Shown here piece by piece: positions 1 through 8,216 of a DNA stretch of 64,000 bases. Made by a program: the position numbers and the translations under genes. A model generated the notes under the pieces. That model was not told where the DNA came from. It saw only the letters and a list, made by a program, of their open reading frames with translations, and did not search any database. The stretch lies in NCBI GenBank assembly GCA_052034005.1, contig JBPOJB010000002.1, positions 62,001 to 126,000 of the forward strand. Reading direction: 5' to 3'. Numbering within the stretch: the first letter of the stretch is position 1; every line of letters starts with the position of its first letter. This DNA is from JAAYDI01 sp052034005. Its GTDB lineage: Bacteria; Planctomycetota; Planctomycetia; Pirellulales; Pirellulaceae.

Positions 1-912
1 GACGTATCCGACTGCAACATGCAGGAGGGCAGCCTGCGGGTGGACGCCAACGTCAATCTGCATATCGACACGCCGCGCGGCACGGCGGCCACGCCGATCG
101 TCGAAATCAAGAACATGAACAGCTTCCGCGCCGTCGAACGGGCCTTGGCCTACGAGAGCGCGCGGCAGTACCGCGAGTGGTGTGCGACGGGCCACACGCG
201 TGATCAAGTGCCCAAGCAGACGCGCGGCTGGGACGATCAGGCACAGGTCACGCGCGCCCAGCGTCACAAGGAGGAGTGGAGCGACTATCGCTATCTCCCG
301 GACCCGGACCTGCCGCCGGTCCGCGTCATGCCGGAGGAAATCGCCGCGGCACGCGCGTCCTTGGGCGAGTTGCCGGCCGCCCTCCGCGAACGACTCGTCT
401 CGTCGTACGGCCTGGACCCGTCCGACGCCCAGGTGCTGGTCCACCAAGGCCGGGCCGTGGTGGACTATTTTGAGCAGGTGGCCGCGCGGTGCCAGGACCC
501 CAGGCGGGCCAGCAACTGGATCCAGCAGGACGTGCTCCGCGCGCTGCACGAGACCGGCCAGCCGATCGCAGAGTTCACGGTGCGCCCCACAGCGCTCGGG
601 CAACTGATCCAAGTCGTTCGCGACGGACAACTGGATACCGCACGCGCCCGGCACCTGTTCCAGCACATGCTGGAGACCGGCGCGGACATGCAGGGCGCCC
701 AGGAAGCGCTGGGCATCGCCGACCTCTCCACTGACGCGCTCGAGGCGCTGTGCCGAGAACTGCTGGCCGCCAACCCGAAAATCGTTCAGGCCGTCAAGGC
801 GGGCAAACAGCAGGCGCTCGGCGCCCTGATCGGTCAGGCCCGCCAACGCAACCGGAACGTCGACCCGTCCCGCGTCCGGGCGATCTGCGAGGCGATGATT
901 CTGAGAGAGTAG
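1..912 (+). CDS. gatB: Asp-tRNA(Asn)/Glu-tRNA(Gln) amidotransferase subunit B, C-terminal part
   Basis: GatB binds the misacylated tRNA and works with GatA and GatC to convert Glu-tRNA(Gln) or Asp-tRNA(Asn) into the amidated form in the cytoplasm. The reading frame is open from base 1, so the gene begins upstream; 303 residues are visible. The segment starting MQEGSLRVDANVN and the following VEIKNMNSFRAVERAL are hallmark GatB core sequence. The last ~150 residues form the helical YqeY-like tRNA-binding tail. The usual length is about 480 residues, so roughly the first third is missing. The next gene converges on it across a 57-base gap that contains a GC-rich inverted repeat (CCGGCC/GGCCGG) without a T-run. 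Confidence 0.95.
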   Translation, partial: DVSDCNMQEGSLRVDANVNLHIDTPRGTAATPIVEIKNMNSFRAVERALAYESARQYREWCATGHTRDQVPKQTRGWDDQAQVTRAQRHKEEWSDYRYLPDPDLPPVRVMPEEIAAARASLGELPAALRERLVSSYGLDPSDAQVLVHQGRAVVDYFEQVAARCQDPRRASNWIQQDVLRALHETGQPIAEFTVRPTALGQLIQVVRDGQLDTARARHLFQHMLETGADMQGAQEALGIADLSTDALEALCRELLAANPKIVQAVKAGKQQALGALIGQARQRNRNVDPSRVRAICEAMILRE

Positions 913-969
913 GTCGCCGTTCCCGGCCGCACGTGGCCGGCCGGCACCGCCGCCCAAGGATCCGGCCGA

Positions 970-1977
970 TCACTGAACGGCCGAGCGGGTGCCTTGGGGC
1001 GAGCCGCTGATCGGTTGGCCGTCGGGCAGCGGGCGGCTGGCCGTCAGGAAACCCAGTTTGTAGAGTTCGTCCTTGAGGCGGCGGAACGCTTCGAAGCTGT
1101 CCGGATAGACCCACACGGTCACGGTGGTCTGGTCGGGGTTGCAGCCGCCCAGGACCGCGTGCAGTTCCGATTCCGGCCGCAGCGCCTGGTCGAGGCTTTC
1201 GCCCAGATCATCTTGCGTGGGCACGATCACGAAATGGTCCAGTTCGACGCGCTGCTGGACGGCCACCCCCGTGCGGGTCTCCAGGCTGTAGGTGGTGCGT
1301 TTGAGCGTGTAGCGCAGGTGAAATCCGCGATAGGGCCCGACCGATTCCGTGATCTCGGGCGCCTGCTTGAGCTTCCAGACCTGCTGTTTGGCGTCCGCTT
1401 TGAACAGGTCGACCAGTTCGTCCACCGGGACATAGACGAGTCGCTCGGCCTGGAGCCGGAAATGGACTTCCTTGCCGAAGACGGTCTTCGCCAGGGGCGT
1501 GGGGCGGTGTTCCAGGACGGTGACGGGCGGCGTGGTGCGTTCGACCGTGTCGCGGGCCAGCTTCAGGTCCGCCTGCTCGCGTTGCAACGCGGCCAGCTGG
1601 ACGGCGATGTCGTGGGCGGCACGCTGATCGTCGCTGAGCTTGGCTGCTTCCTCCGAGACGGCGTGTTCGGCCGTCTTGATGAGCATCAGCATGCGATCGC
1701 GTTCCGCGCGGCGATAGGCGATTTCGACGTTCTGCATCTCGGTGCGTTGGAGCAAGGCCTGGAGTTCCTGGCGGACGGCGACGGCCGCGTTGCGGGGCCC
1801 TTCGACGTCCGGCGCGGCGGACGACACGCGCGGCTGGTCGGCCTGCAGCATGGCGTCCTTGGCGCGGGTGCCGACGATCATCACGAGGATGATCAGGATG
1901 CCGACCAGGTTGGCCACCACGTCCAGGAACGAATCCTGGCCGGGCGCGTCGACTTCATGGCGTACGCGGCGTGTCAC
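970..1977 (-). CDS. TolR/ExbD-like coiled-coil membrane protein (motor operon, third gene)
   Basis: 335 residues, function not established. One N-terminal membrane helix (about residues 15-38) contains DSFLDVVANLVGILI, placing an aspartate where ExbD/TolR/MotB proteins carry their proton-binding Asp. A charged, heptad-like region (about 60-160) follows, then a globular C-terminal domain, presumably periplasmic. The GTG start at 1977 overlaps the stop of the upstream gene by 3 bases (GTGA) and has AAGGAG 6 bases before it; an upstream extension of the frame has no such support. It is the last of three overlapping genes with a TolQ/MotA-like channel, so it is inferred to be the proton-carrying stator partner. 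Confidence 0.75.
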   Translation of the reverse strand: MTRRVRHEVDAPGQDSFLDVVANLVGILIILVMIVGTRAKDAMLQADQPRVSSAAPDVEGPRNAAVAVRQELQALLQRTEMQNVEIAYRRAERDRMLMLIKTAEHAVSEEAAKLSDDQRAAHDIAVQLAALQREQADLKLARDTVERTTPPVTVLEHRPTPLAKTVFGKEVHFRLQAERLVYVPVDELVDLFKADAKQQVWKLKQAPEITESVGPYRGFHLRYTLKRTTYSLETRTGVAVQQRVELDHFVIVPTQDDLGESLDQALRPESELHAVLGGCNPDQTTVTVWVYPDSFEAFRRLKDELYKLGFLTASRPLPDGQPISGSPQGTRSAVQ

Positions 1978-3521
1978 CGGTTGCTCCTTTCGATGTCCAG
2001 GCCGCTGCCATCCAACAGGACGCGGAGCTCTTCGAAGCGTTGTTCGGCCCCGGCCATCACGCTCACATGCAGCACGGGCTTCCAGTAACCGCCGGCCACG
2101 GCGACCCCCCAGCTCTCCACGCGCTGCCACAGCTTGGAAACCAGCGCATCGACTTCCTCGTACATGCCCCCCTCGATCAGGATGACCTCGGGCGCGCGCG
2201 ACTCGCCGCGGTCCGGCAAGATCATCAGCCGGTCGGTCAGGCAGGCGACGCGGATCGGCCGGACAATGCCCGTCGCGTTGGCCATCTGCTGTGGCAGGCC
2301 CCAGTTGCGGCCCCGTTTCCGGGCGATGGGGGTGACGCCGCCGCCGATCCGCGCGCCCGGCACGCCCTGCACCAGACCGTGCTCGGGCACCGCACCGGCG
2401 TTGTCGGCAGTTGGACCGGCGCCCGTGTCCGCTCCCGGGACCGGGCCGTGCGCCTGACCATCTGCGAAGCGGTCGTCGCCACCTTGTCCGAACCCGCCGG
2501 ACCGGGACCCGGTTGGCGTCCGATCGACGGACCCACCCTGGCGGACGAACCCGCCGCGGGTTGGCGAGGCGACGAATCCGACGTCACCGCTACGCTCGAA
2601 GCGGCTGGGCATGGCGGCCGCCAGGATCTCTTGCCGGGACCGCGCGTCGAGGACCGTCTTGCGCAGCAGGTCCGCCAGCGCCGGGTCTGCATCGGGGTAT
2701 TTGAGCTGCATGTGGTCATCCACCAGCTCGTAACCGAATTCGTCATCCCAGGATCGCATCGCTTCGCGGGCCGCGACGTACGCTTCAATGCCGCCCGGGC
2801 GTACGATCAGCAGCGGGTACGGCTCGCCTTGCGTCCCCACCGCGCCGGCGCGTGCATAGTGTTCGCGGATGCTCCGCAGCGCGGCGTCCAGCGGGTTGCC
2901 GGGGCCCAGCGGCCCGTCGAAATCGCGCGGCCCCAGCACGATCCCTTCCGGCTGGAGTGTGACCCCCCGGTCCGTGCACTCGATGTAGATCGGGCGGCGG
3001 TGGGTGGCGTTGGGGCCCTCGTAGGGGATGATCGCGTAGCTGGCCGGCCGCGCCGCCGCGTGCTTCCGGGCCGTCTCGAGTTCCTCACGCGCGGCGCGGA
3101 CTTCCTGCTCGAGCCGTTCCAACTCCGCCAGGGACGCCCGGCGCCCGGCGTCCTGGCCGCCGGCGCGGCGTTTCAGGTCCGCAGCCGACTCGCTCAGCTC
3201 CTCCCAGCGCCGCTCCAGCTCGCGGATGTGCGCCTCGAGGTGGCTCAGCTCGAGCCGCTTCTGCGCCATGTCCGCTTGGACCTTGACCCGTTGCTGCTCG
3301 AGCAGTTCGCGCTTCCACTGGTAGTCTTCCTGAGCGATCCGCTGCGGATCGGCCGGTTCGATCAGCCCCTGGTGGCTTTCCTCTTCGGCCGCGTCGACCC
3401 GAGCCATGTGGACCATCAGCACGAGCATGACGATCAGCACGCCGACCGTGCAGAGCAGCACGGCGAGGAACGGGAACAGCGAGAACCCACTCGAGGTGTG
3501 CCGAAGTCGGGATCGTGTCAT
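1974..3521 (-). CDS. TolR-like coiled-coil membrane protein lacking the channel Asp (motor operon, second gene)
   Basis: 515 residues. A single N-terminal membrane helix begins SLFPFLAVLLCTVGVLIV, a signature I associate with planctomycete TolR/ExbD-like proteins. No Asp or Glu lies inside this helix, unlike its downstream partner. Residues ~45-165 are strongly coiled-coil (many E, R, L and Q). A central globular part, a Gly/Arg/Pro-rich linker (~300-385) and a second globular domain at the end follow. The ATG at 3521 overlaps the previous stop (ATGA), so translation is probably coupled. It probably spans from the inner membrane into the periplasm. No enzyme motif was recognised. Confidence 0.72.
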   Translation of the reverse strand: MTRSRLRHTSSGFSLFPFLAVLLCTVGVLIVMLVLMVHMARVDAAEEESHQGLIEPADPQRIAQEDYQWKRELLEQQRVKVQADMAQKRLELSHLEAHIRELERRWEELSESAADLKRRAGGQDAGRRASLAELERLEQEVRAAREELETARKHAAARPASYAIIPYEGPNATHRRPIYIECTDRGVTLQPEGIVLGPRDFDGPLGPGNPLDAALRSIREHYARAGAVGTQGEPYPLLIVRPGGIEAYVAAREAMRSWDDEFGYELVDDHMQLKYPDADPALADLLRKTVLDARSRQEILAAAMPSRFERSGDVGFVASPTRGGFVRQGGSVDRTPTGSRSGGFGQGGDDRFADGQAHGPVPGADTGAGPTADNAGAVPEHGLVQGVPGARIGGGVTPIARKRGRNWGLPQQMANATGIVRPIRVACLTDRLMILPDRGESRAPEVILIEGGMYEEVDALVSKLWQRVESWGVAVAGGYWKPVLHVSVMAGAEQRFEELRVLLDGSGLDIERSNR

Positions 3522-4855
3522 GCCGCGCGACCTTGCACTTTGGGCGGGCTCAAGTTGATGTGCCGCGCCTCGCCGTCGCTGGCGCCCAGGCGCATGTTGA
3601 GCAGGTGGATGGCGGCCGCCAGGCTCATCACTGTGTCCTCGAAGTTCTTCGAGCCGGCCAGGGCTTTCAGGTTTTCGTTGAGGGCGGTTTCCAGTTGCAT
3701 GACATCGCGCGTCGCTTCGACGACGCGCGCCATCAGCTCGCTCTGCCGGCTCAGCTCCTGTTGCTGCGACTGCATCATCCGCGCACCGTTGGACAACGCG
3801 GTCTGCCACTGCTCCCACCGCTGTCGCGCCTGGTCCGCCGCGACGGCTTCCGTCTGCCCCAGTCGCTCGGCGAAGCGGTCCAGGCTGGCGTCCAGGGCCG
3901 CGGCCAGCGACGCCCGGACCTGTTCCGCCGTCGCGTGGGACGCCTGCGACCAGCGCTGCTGGGCTGCCTCCATGCTCTCCTGCCAGATCTCGGCTTGGCG
4001 GGCAACCAGCGTGCCGTTCGCCTGGATCACCTCCCGCACCATCCGCTGAATCGTCGCCACCTGCGGATCGTGCACCGTGCCCACCCGCTCGAACCGGCCG
4101 ACCAGCTCCTGGCTGGCACGCGCGTCGACCGTCGACCGCAGCTGCATCTCGATCCGCTCGGCCAGGAACTGAATGAACATCAGGACCAGCGACAGGGACA
4201 GGGCCAGCGATGTGGTGTCAAAGGCCACATACAGGCCGGCCATCAGTCCTTCAAAGGCCTGCTGCATCGCCGTGGCCAACAGCTTGGTGTCGAGGTCGCC
4301 CAACGCGCGGGTAATGCCCACCACGGTTCCCAGGAACCCCAGCATGGGCGTCGCCCAGATCACGATCCGCACCACCGCGTAGCTGTCGTGCTGGCGCACT
4401 TCGTCCAACTCCGACAAGTACTTCAGCTCATCGTCCAGATCGTCCGCCGAACCCTTGCGCTGGACGCTCTCGAGCGCCTCCCGCAGCCGGCGACCGAGAT
4501 ACGAATGCCGCACCGCGCTGGGCATCTCGGCCAGCTCGTCCAGCAGATCACCGCTCCGCTCCACCGGCAGAGGGTCACCGGGAGGGCCGCCCAATTGCAG
4601 GGTGCGGGTCGTCGCAAGCTGGCCAAGCAGATTGGCCAGTTTGATCCCCAGCGCCGAGAGCCCGATGAAGAACAGACCGACTTCGCAATACAGGATCGGA
4701 TGCCCCGCGCAGTAGCGCGGGAAGAAGACTGACCCGAGCAGGCCCCGATGCAAGGCCGTGTAAAACAACGTGCACGCGGCGAGCCCGAGGATCAAGGGCC
4801 AGCCTAGACTCCCCAGCATGGACCAGACGGAACTGCATTCGCGATCTCGGGGCAC
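3518..4855 (-). CDS. MotA/TolQ/ExbB-type proton channel protein with long helical tail (motor operon, first gene)
   Basis: 445 residues. The N-terminal half holds about four membrane helices. The third and fourth carry the family signature: ATPMLGFLGTVVGI, then GLMAGLYVAFDTTSLALSLS. After the channel domain come about 200 residues of predicted continuous helix rich in Q, A, E and R, a cytoplasmic tail longer than in ordinary ExbB or TolQ. The GTG at 4855 is chosen because AAAGGA sits 8 bases upstream; an in-frame ATG at 4819 starts just before the first helix and is the alternative. It heads a tightly overlapping trio with two TolR-like proteins, so it should form an ion-driven complex in the inner membrane. 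The substrate or load is unknown. Confidence 0.82.
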   Translation of the reverse strand: MPRDRECSSVWSMLGSLGWPLILGLAACTLFYTALHRGLLGSVFFPRYCAGHPILYCEVGLFFIGLSALGIKLANLLGQLATTRTLQLGGPPGDPLPVERSGDLLDELAEMPSAVRHSYLGRRLREALESVQRKGSADDLDDELKYLSELDEVRQHDSYAVVRIVIWATPMLGFLGTVVGITRALGDLDTKLLATAMQQAFEGLMAGLYVAFDTTSLALSLSLVLMFIQFLAERIEMQLRSTVDARASQELVGRFERVGTVHDPQVATIQRMVREVIQANGTLVARQAEIWQESMEAAQQRWSQASHATAEQVRASLAAALDASLDRFAERLGQTEAVAADQARQRWEQWQTALSNGARMMQSQQQELSRQSELMARVVEATRDVMQLETALNENLKALAGSKNFEDTVMSLAAAIHLLNMRLGASDGEARHINLSPPKVQGRAA

Positions 4856-5196
4856 GGGACGTGTCCTTTCTCTGCACGAGCGGTAGCGTACGGGCGCAGC
4901 GATGGCGCACTGCCCACACAATCGGAATAACCGCTACAGATTAATGAGCCATAATGGCGCAATTCCCACGGATCCGTGGGGCCGGCGCCGTGCTCGACGC
5001 GACGGCCCAGCCGATTGGGTGCCCATCCCACCTCTACCGGGCAGTCGCCTGGCGGGTTGACCCACGCGAAAGTGGTGTCCCGCAGCCAAGAAATCGCAAG
5101 TCTGCCCCCCGTGTTGGCCGATATGTAGCAACATTGCCGGCAGAGCGAAATCGAACGAACAGCGTTGACACAGCCTGGCAATCCCAGGGGGGAACC
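4856..5196. other. Intergenic region upstream of the motor operon
   Basis: This 341-base gap has no convincing gene in either direction. It holds a perfect palindrome (4965-4980) and an AT-rich patch at about 4921-4960, plausibly the minus-strand promoter region for the motor operon. The hairpin terminator facing the plus strand follows at 5197. No clear -35/-10 pair could be fixed on either strand. Confidence 0.5.
4965..4980. promoter_or_regulatory. 16-base perfect palindrome upstream of the motor operon
   Basis: CCCACGGATCCGTGGG reads identically on both strands. It lies 110 bases upstream of the GTG start of the TolQ-like gene, next to an AT-rich stretch. Size and symmetry suit a dimeric repressor or activator site, but no known regulator motif was recognised. 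Confidence 0.35.
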
Positions 5197-5241
5197 ATAG
5201 TCCGGGACCGGCCGTTGACGGCCGCCCGGACTATTTTTTTT
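5197..5241 (+). terminator. Strong intrinsic terminator facing plus strand, overlapping the queD stop
   Basis: ATAGTCCGGG (5197-5206) pairs with CCCGGACTAT (5225-5234). Inside it CGGCCG pairs with CGGCCG around a TTGA loop, giving about 16 paired bases with a two-base bulge. Seven T's follow at 5235-5241. This is textbook for the plus strand only. On the minus strand no T-run follows the hairpin; the A-run there encodes the Glu/Lys tail of QueD. No plus-strand gene is seen upstream, so it either ends an unrecognised small RNA or blocks antisense reading into queD. Confidence 0.65.
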
Positions 5242-5677
5242 CCTCTTGCCCGGGAGGCGACTCGTAGGTCGCGCAACACCGGGGTGTCTCCCAAAGCTGT
5301 ACCCATTCGATCGGAAAGCCCAACGCCGTCGCCGCGTCGTAGATCAGCCGGGCAATCGTCTCGGCCGTCGGGTTCTCCGGCAGCAGATACATCGGCTCGC
5401 CCATCTCCCGCAGAAATGGAACCACCGGATCGGCCTCGTGCAAGATCATCCGGTGGTCCAGGTGACGGTCGATCCAGGCGCTCACCTGACGCTTGATGTC
5501 CCCAAGATCCAGCACCATGCCGCGCTGGTCCAGCGCTTCGGAACCCGTGGAAATCACGGCCCGCCCATTATGCCCGTGCAAATAGCGGCATTTGCCCGTG
5601 TAGTTCAACAGCCGATGGCCGTAACAGAAATCGATTTGGCAGGTTACGTGGTACAACGTCGAGACTCCTGTCGCCAT
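5231..5677 (-). CDS. queD: 6-carboxy-5,6,7,8-tetrahydropterin synthase
   Basis: QueD converts 7,8-dihydroneopterin triphosphate to 6-carboxytetrahydropterin, the second step of queuosine/7-deazaguanine synthesis. The 148-residue protein has the zinc-binding histidines (H21 in YGHRL, H34 and H36 in LHGH), the catalytic-type Cys30 in TGKCRYLHGH, and the conserved LDHR and ENPTAETIA segments. It is longer than the ~120-residue E. coli enzyme through an insertion before the ENPT motif. The start is uncertain: the ATG at 5677 lacks a ribosome site. A TTG at 5656 has AGGAG 8 bases upstream and a TAGAAT -10-like box at 5700-5695, and may be the real start. No other queuosine gene is adjacent. Confidence 0.9.
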   Translation of the reverse strand: MATGVSTLYHVTCQIDFCYGHRLLNYTGKCRYLHGHNGRAVISTGSEALDQRGMVLDLGDIKRQVSAWIDRHLDHRMILHEADPVVPFLREMGEPMYLLPENPTAETIARLIYDAATALGFPIEWVQLWETPRCCATYESPPGQEEKK

Positions 5678-6143
5678 GGGTTCAGACGATGGGCATTCTA
5701 GACCCCACCAGACCGGGAGGCGATAGGCGGGCCACCGGAAGCACCGCCACCAGCCACGCTGGCGCTGCAGCTCAACGCGGCACTCGCGGCCGTCCTGAGG
5801 GCCCAGCGTCCTGCACCCGTCCTGAGGTCCTGAGCGGTTCCAATCGGTTGCTCTTGTCGGTTGGTCGCGCAGCGCGGTAGACTCCGAGGCCCACACAAAC
5901 ACACCCCAAAAGGGGTGGGCCGCGGTCGGTGCGGCTGGGCTTTCCCTTCGTCAAGCATTGCGGTGCGGGTCGCCGGGCAGGTGGGTGGACGGAGGGTTGT
6001 ATGAGATAGGTGGTATTGGGCCGCGGGAATTTCGACCAAACGGTCCATCGTGGAACTTGGAGACTCTTGAAACGGGAAATGGGCCTTTTAGAATGAGTCT
6101 GAGGGTCCGATTTCCGCAGCCTGTCACGGAAGGTAGGTGAGCG
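5678..6143. other. Divergent intergenic region between queD and the exported protein gene
   Basis: 466 bases without a supported gene. It contains a minus-strand TAGAAT box at 5700-5695 for queD, an inverted repeat GGCCCAC/GTGGGCC at 5888-5921 that could form a hairpin, and a good plus-strand promoter at 6067-6094. I compared the queD leader by eye with the preQ1 riboswitch pattern and did not see one. Confidence 0.5.
6067..6094 (+). promoter_or_regulatory. Sigma-70 type promoter for the 6144 gene
   Basis: TTGAAA (6067-6072), a 16-base spacer and TAGAAT (6089-6094) match the housekeeping consensus at five of six positions in each box. The predicted transcript would start near 6101, leaving a leader of about 40 bases before the ATG at 6144. 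Confidence 0.6.
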
Positions 6144-6515
6144 ATGCGAGTTGCGGCATTTGGACTTGGTATCCTGGCAGTTCTCATGGTGGTGCTGGCA
6201 GCCCAGTGGTTCGACCCGTCGGCCTATGGGCAAGCACCGCAACAGTCCACCATGCAGCCGGTCCTTCCGTCACGTATTCCGTGGGCGGCAGCCGGCGATC
6301 TGATGGCGTTTTCCTCGGAGGTGGGGAGTGGTCCGGCACAGGTCACGCTCATCGATGTCAAGTCGCGCGTCATGTGCGTCTACCATGTGGATCGGACGAC
6401 GGGTCAGATTGAGCTGAAGAGTGTGCGGAAGGTCCAGTGGGACCTGCTGGTGGAGGATTTTAACGGGGTGGATCCTTTGCCGCGAGAGATTCGGGCACTG
6501 TTTGAACAGCGCTGA
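6144..6515 (+). CDS. Small conserved exported protein of unknown function
   Basis: 123 residues. Residues 1-22 form a hydrophobic helix (RVAAFGLGILAVLMVVLAA), a signal peptide or membrane anchor. The rest is a compact soluble domain containing TLIDVKSRVMCVYHVDR and ending DPLPREIRALFEQR. I recognise the pattern as a small protein common in planctomycetes, without a known role. The start is well supported by GGAAGGTAGGTGA just before the ATG. Its own promoter lies at 6067-6094, and the helix-turn-helix gene follows on the same strand about 110 bases later, so the two may be co-transcribed. Confidence 0.8.
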   Translation: MRVAAFGLGILAVLMVVLAAQWFDPSAYGQAPQQSTMQPVLPSRIPWAAAGDLMAFSSEVGSGPAQVTLIDVKSRVMCVYHVDRTTGQIELKSVRKVQWDLLVEDFNGVDPLPREIRALFEQR

Positions 6516-6625
6516 CTGGGGTGCCATGGATTGGGCTTTCACGACGGCGCGGTCGGGCAGTGCGGTACGTGTGGCGGGATCAGGCTGCGGACGTCGTCGT
6601 TTGTTCAAGTGGAGCCCAAAGATCA

Positions 6626-7852
6626 ATGGCCGGGAAATTCATCGAACTCAAAGCGGCTGCCGCGCAGCTGGGAATCACGACCGAGCAACTGCAGGAGCTG
6701 CGTGAGGCGGGCAAGGTCCACGGCTACAAGGATGGCGCCAGTTGGAAGTTCAAGCCGGAGGAAATTGCGCGGCTCTCAAGTGAAATGGCGGCCAGCTCGG
6801 CGGCCGCGGACGCCGACGAGCTTGACTTCGACGACTCGGGATCGCTCAGCGGCGACGAATTCGACCGGCTGTTGAGCATTGACGCCGAATCGGACTCGGA
6901 CTCGGAGGACAACCTGGAAGACTCCTCGGTCCTCATCAGTGCCGACGCGAAGCCCGGCAGTGAGCAGGAGTCCTCCAGCACGGTGATCGGCAAGGAGCAG
7001 GCGGACCAGCTGGGCAGTGACTTGCGTCTGGCGGAAGAGGACGAAGGTGGCAGCGACATTCGGTTGGCCGGCAGCAGTGCCAAGAGCGGCTCCGACGCAG
7101 ACGATTTGAGACTGGCGGACTCAGAAGATCTCAGTGACGAACTGAGCCTGGCGGACAACCTGGATTTCGAGTCGGACAGCGCGCTGATGCTCGGCGACGA
7201 CGCCGAGCTTTCGTCGTCCAGCGGCAGCAGCGAACAGCACGTCCTGGTGGATTCGGACAGCAGCGTGGTGGACGCAAGCGGCAGCGGCATCGGCCTGGTG
7301 AATGCATCGGACAGCGGGCTGTCGCTCGAAAGCGGTTCGTCCGCCGCGCTGGAGCTGCCTGAAGACGAGGACATGATCTCGCTCGAAGACGATATCGCGC
7401 TGTCGGACGACGGCAGGCAACTGCAGCAGGACGAGGAGTTCCTGCTCTCCCCCTCGGACGAGATGATGGGTGACGAATCGTCTGACAGCGGTTCCCAGGT
7501 CATCGCGTTGGATGATTCGGGCGCGTTTGACAGCGACGCCGACGTGTTGGTGGCCGACGGTGCCGAGCCGATGCTGGTCCCGGAGGACGCCGAGGGGCTC
7601 GGCCTTCCGCTGGAACCCATCGAGGAAGCGGTGGCCGTCGCGAAGGCCGCGCCGGGGATCAGCGGCGCGCAAGCGCCGGAGGCAGCCTATAGCGTGTGGA
7701 ACCTGATGTCGCTGGTGTTCGTCGTCCTGTTGCTCGGCGTGACCGGTATGCTCATGGCCGACGTCGTCCGCAACATGTGGTCGTGGAACAGCGAGACAGG
7801 CGTGTCGAGCGGCTTAGCCAACGCCATCATCGAAGCGCTCGGAATGAAATAG
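6626..7852 (+). CDS. Helix-turn-helix protein with long acidic repeats and a C-terminal membrane helix
   Basis: 408 residues in three parts. Residues 1-52 form a MerR/excisionase-like helix-turn-helix (AAAQLGITTEQLQELREAG followed by GASWKFKPEEIARL). Residues ~55-360 are extremely acidic and Ser/Asp-rich, with repeated short units of the form DLRLA/DIRLA/ELSLA. Residues ~368-395 are a strong membrane helix (LMSLVFVVLLLGVTGMLMA). The product would be a DNA- or protein-binding domain tethered to the membrane by a flexible acidic arm. The ATG at 6626 is chosen because the HTH fold begins right after it; the ribosome site is weak. Function unknown; membrane-linked regulation is an inference. Confidence 0.8.
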   Translation: MAGKFIELKAAAAQLGITTEQLQELREAGKVHGYKDGASWKFKPEEIARLSSEMAASSAAADADELDFDDSGSLSGDEFDRLLSIDAESDSDSEDNLEDSSVLISADAKPGSEQESSSTVIGKEQADQLGSDLRLAEEDEGGSDIRLAGSSAKSGSDADDLRLADSEDLSDELSLADNLDFESDSALMLGDDAELSSSSGSSEQHVLVDSDSSVVDASGSGIGLVNASDSGLSLESGSSAALELPEDEDMISLEDDIALSDDGRQLQQDEEFLLSPSDEMMGDESSDSGSQVIALDDSGAFDSDADVLVADGAEPMLVPEDAEGLGLPLEPIEEAVAVAKAAPGISGAQAPEAAYSVWNLMSLVFVVLLLGVTGMLMADVVRNMWSWNSETGVSSGLANAIIEALGMK

Positions 7853-8216
7853 ACGACCCCCGTCGAGGTGCGCGGGGAGCGCGGAATCCGGTCAGGTGCT
7901 TGGCATGCGGCACAGTCGCGTCCGCCGGAAATGCCTCACCCCTCCTCCGGTTCTTCCCCGCTCAAAGCCGAATCCCGTACGTTCGCACGCCCACAGCCCC
8001 CGATCCGCCGAGCATTCAAGGCTGCGGCGCCCGCGCGTTGGGTACCGCCGTACCGCCGTGCCCCGGGGGGCCACGCGCCACCTAGATCTGGGCACCGGCG
8101 GTGCCCTATAATGGGACGGCGTGCCCGGCGCTTCCCGCACGACTGGATTGTACGGTGGGGTGGCGCATCTGCTTGACCGGCGGCCATCCCGTGACTCGTC
8201 GCGACCTGGAAGCACC
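7853..8216. other. Intergenic region before the lipoprotein gene
   Basis: 364 bases without a supported gene. The only clear element is a perfect -10 hexamer TATAAT at 8107-8112, about 105 bases before the lipoprotein start. No matching -35 box is seen 16-18 bases upstream. The rest is GC-rich with no T-run terminator. Confidence 0.45.
8107..8112 (+). promoter_or_regulatory. Consensus -10 box upstream of the lipoprotein gene
   Basis: TATAAT is a perfect -10 in a GC-rich setting, correctly oriented for the lipoprotein and cytochrome c assembly genes. The expected -35 window has no TTGACA-like sequence, so an activator would probably be needed. Confidence 0.4.

Noticed and set aside
970..4855. 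The TolQ/TolR-like trio considered as a complete Zorya defence system.
   Set aside because: No helicase or nuclease partner genes lie beside it: gatB and queD flank the operon. The resemblance is limited to the motor architecture.
5888..5921. Inverted repeat GGCCCAC/GTGGGCC between queD and the 6144 gene, considered as a preQ1 or other riboswitch.
   Set aside because: It is about 210 bases from queD, upstream of its likely promoter, and lacks the preQ1 aptamer pattern. Kept only as a possible hairpin.
6724..7620. A minus-strand Ser-rich open frame opposite the helix-turn-helix gene.
   Set aside because: It is the mirror image of the GAC/GAG/AGC-rich acidic repeats and has no start context or domain.
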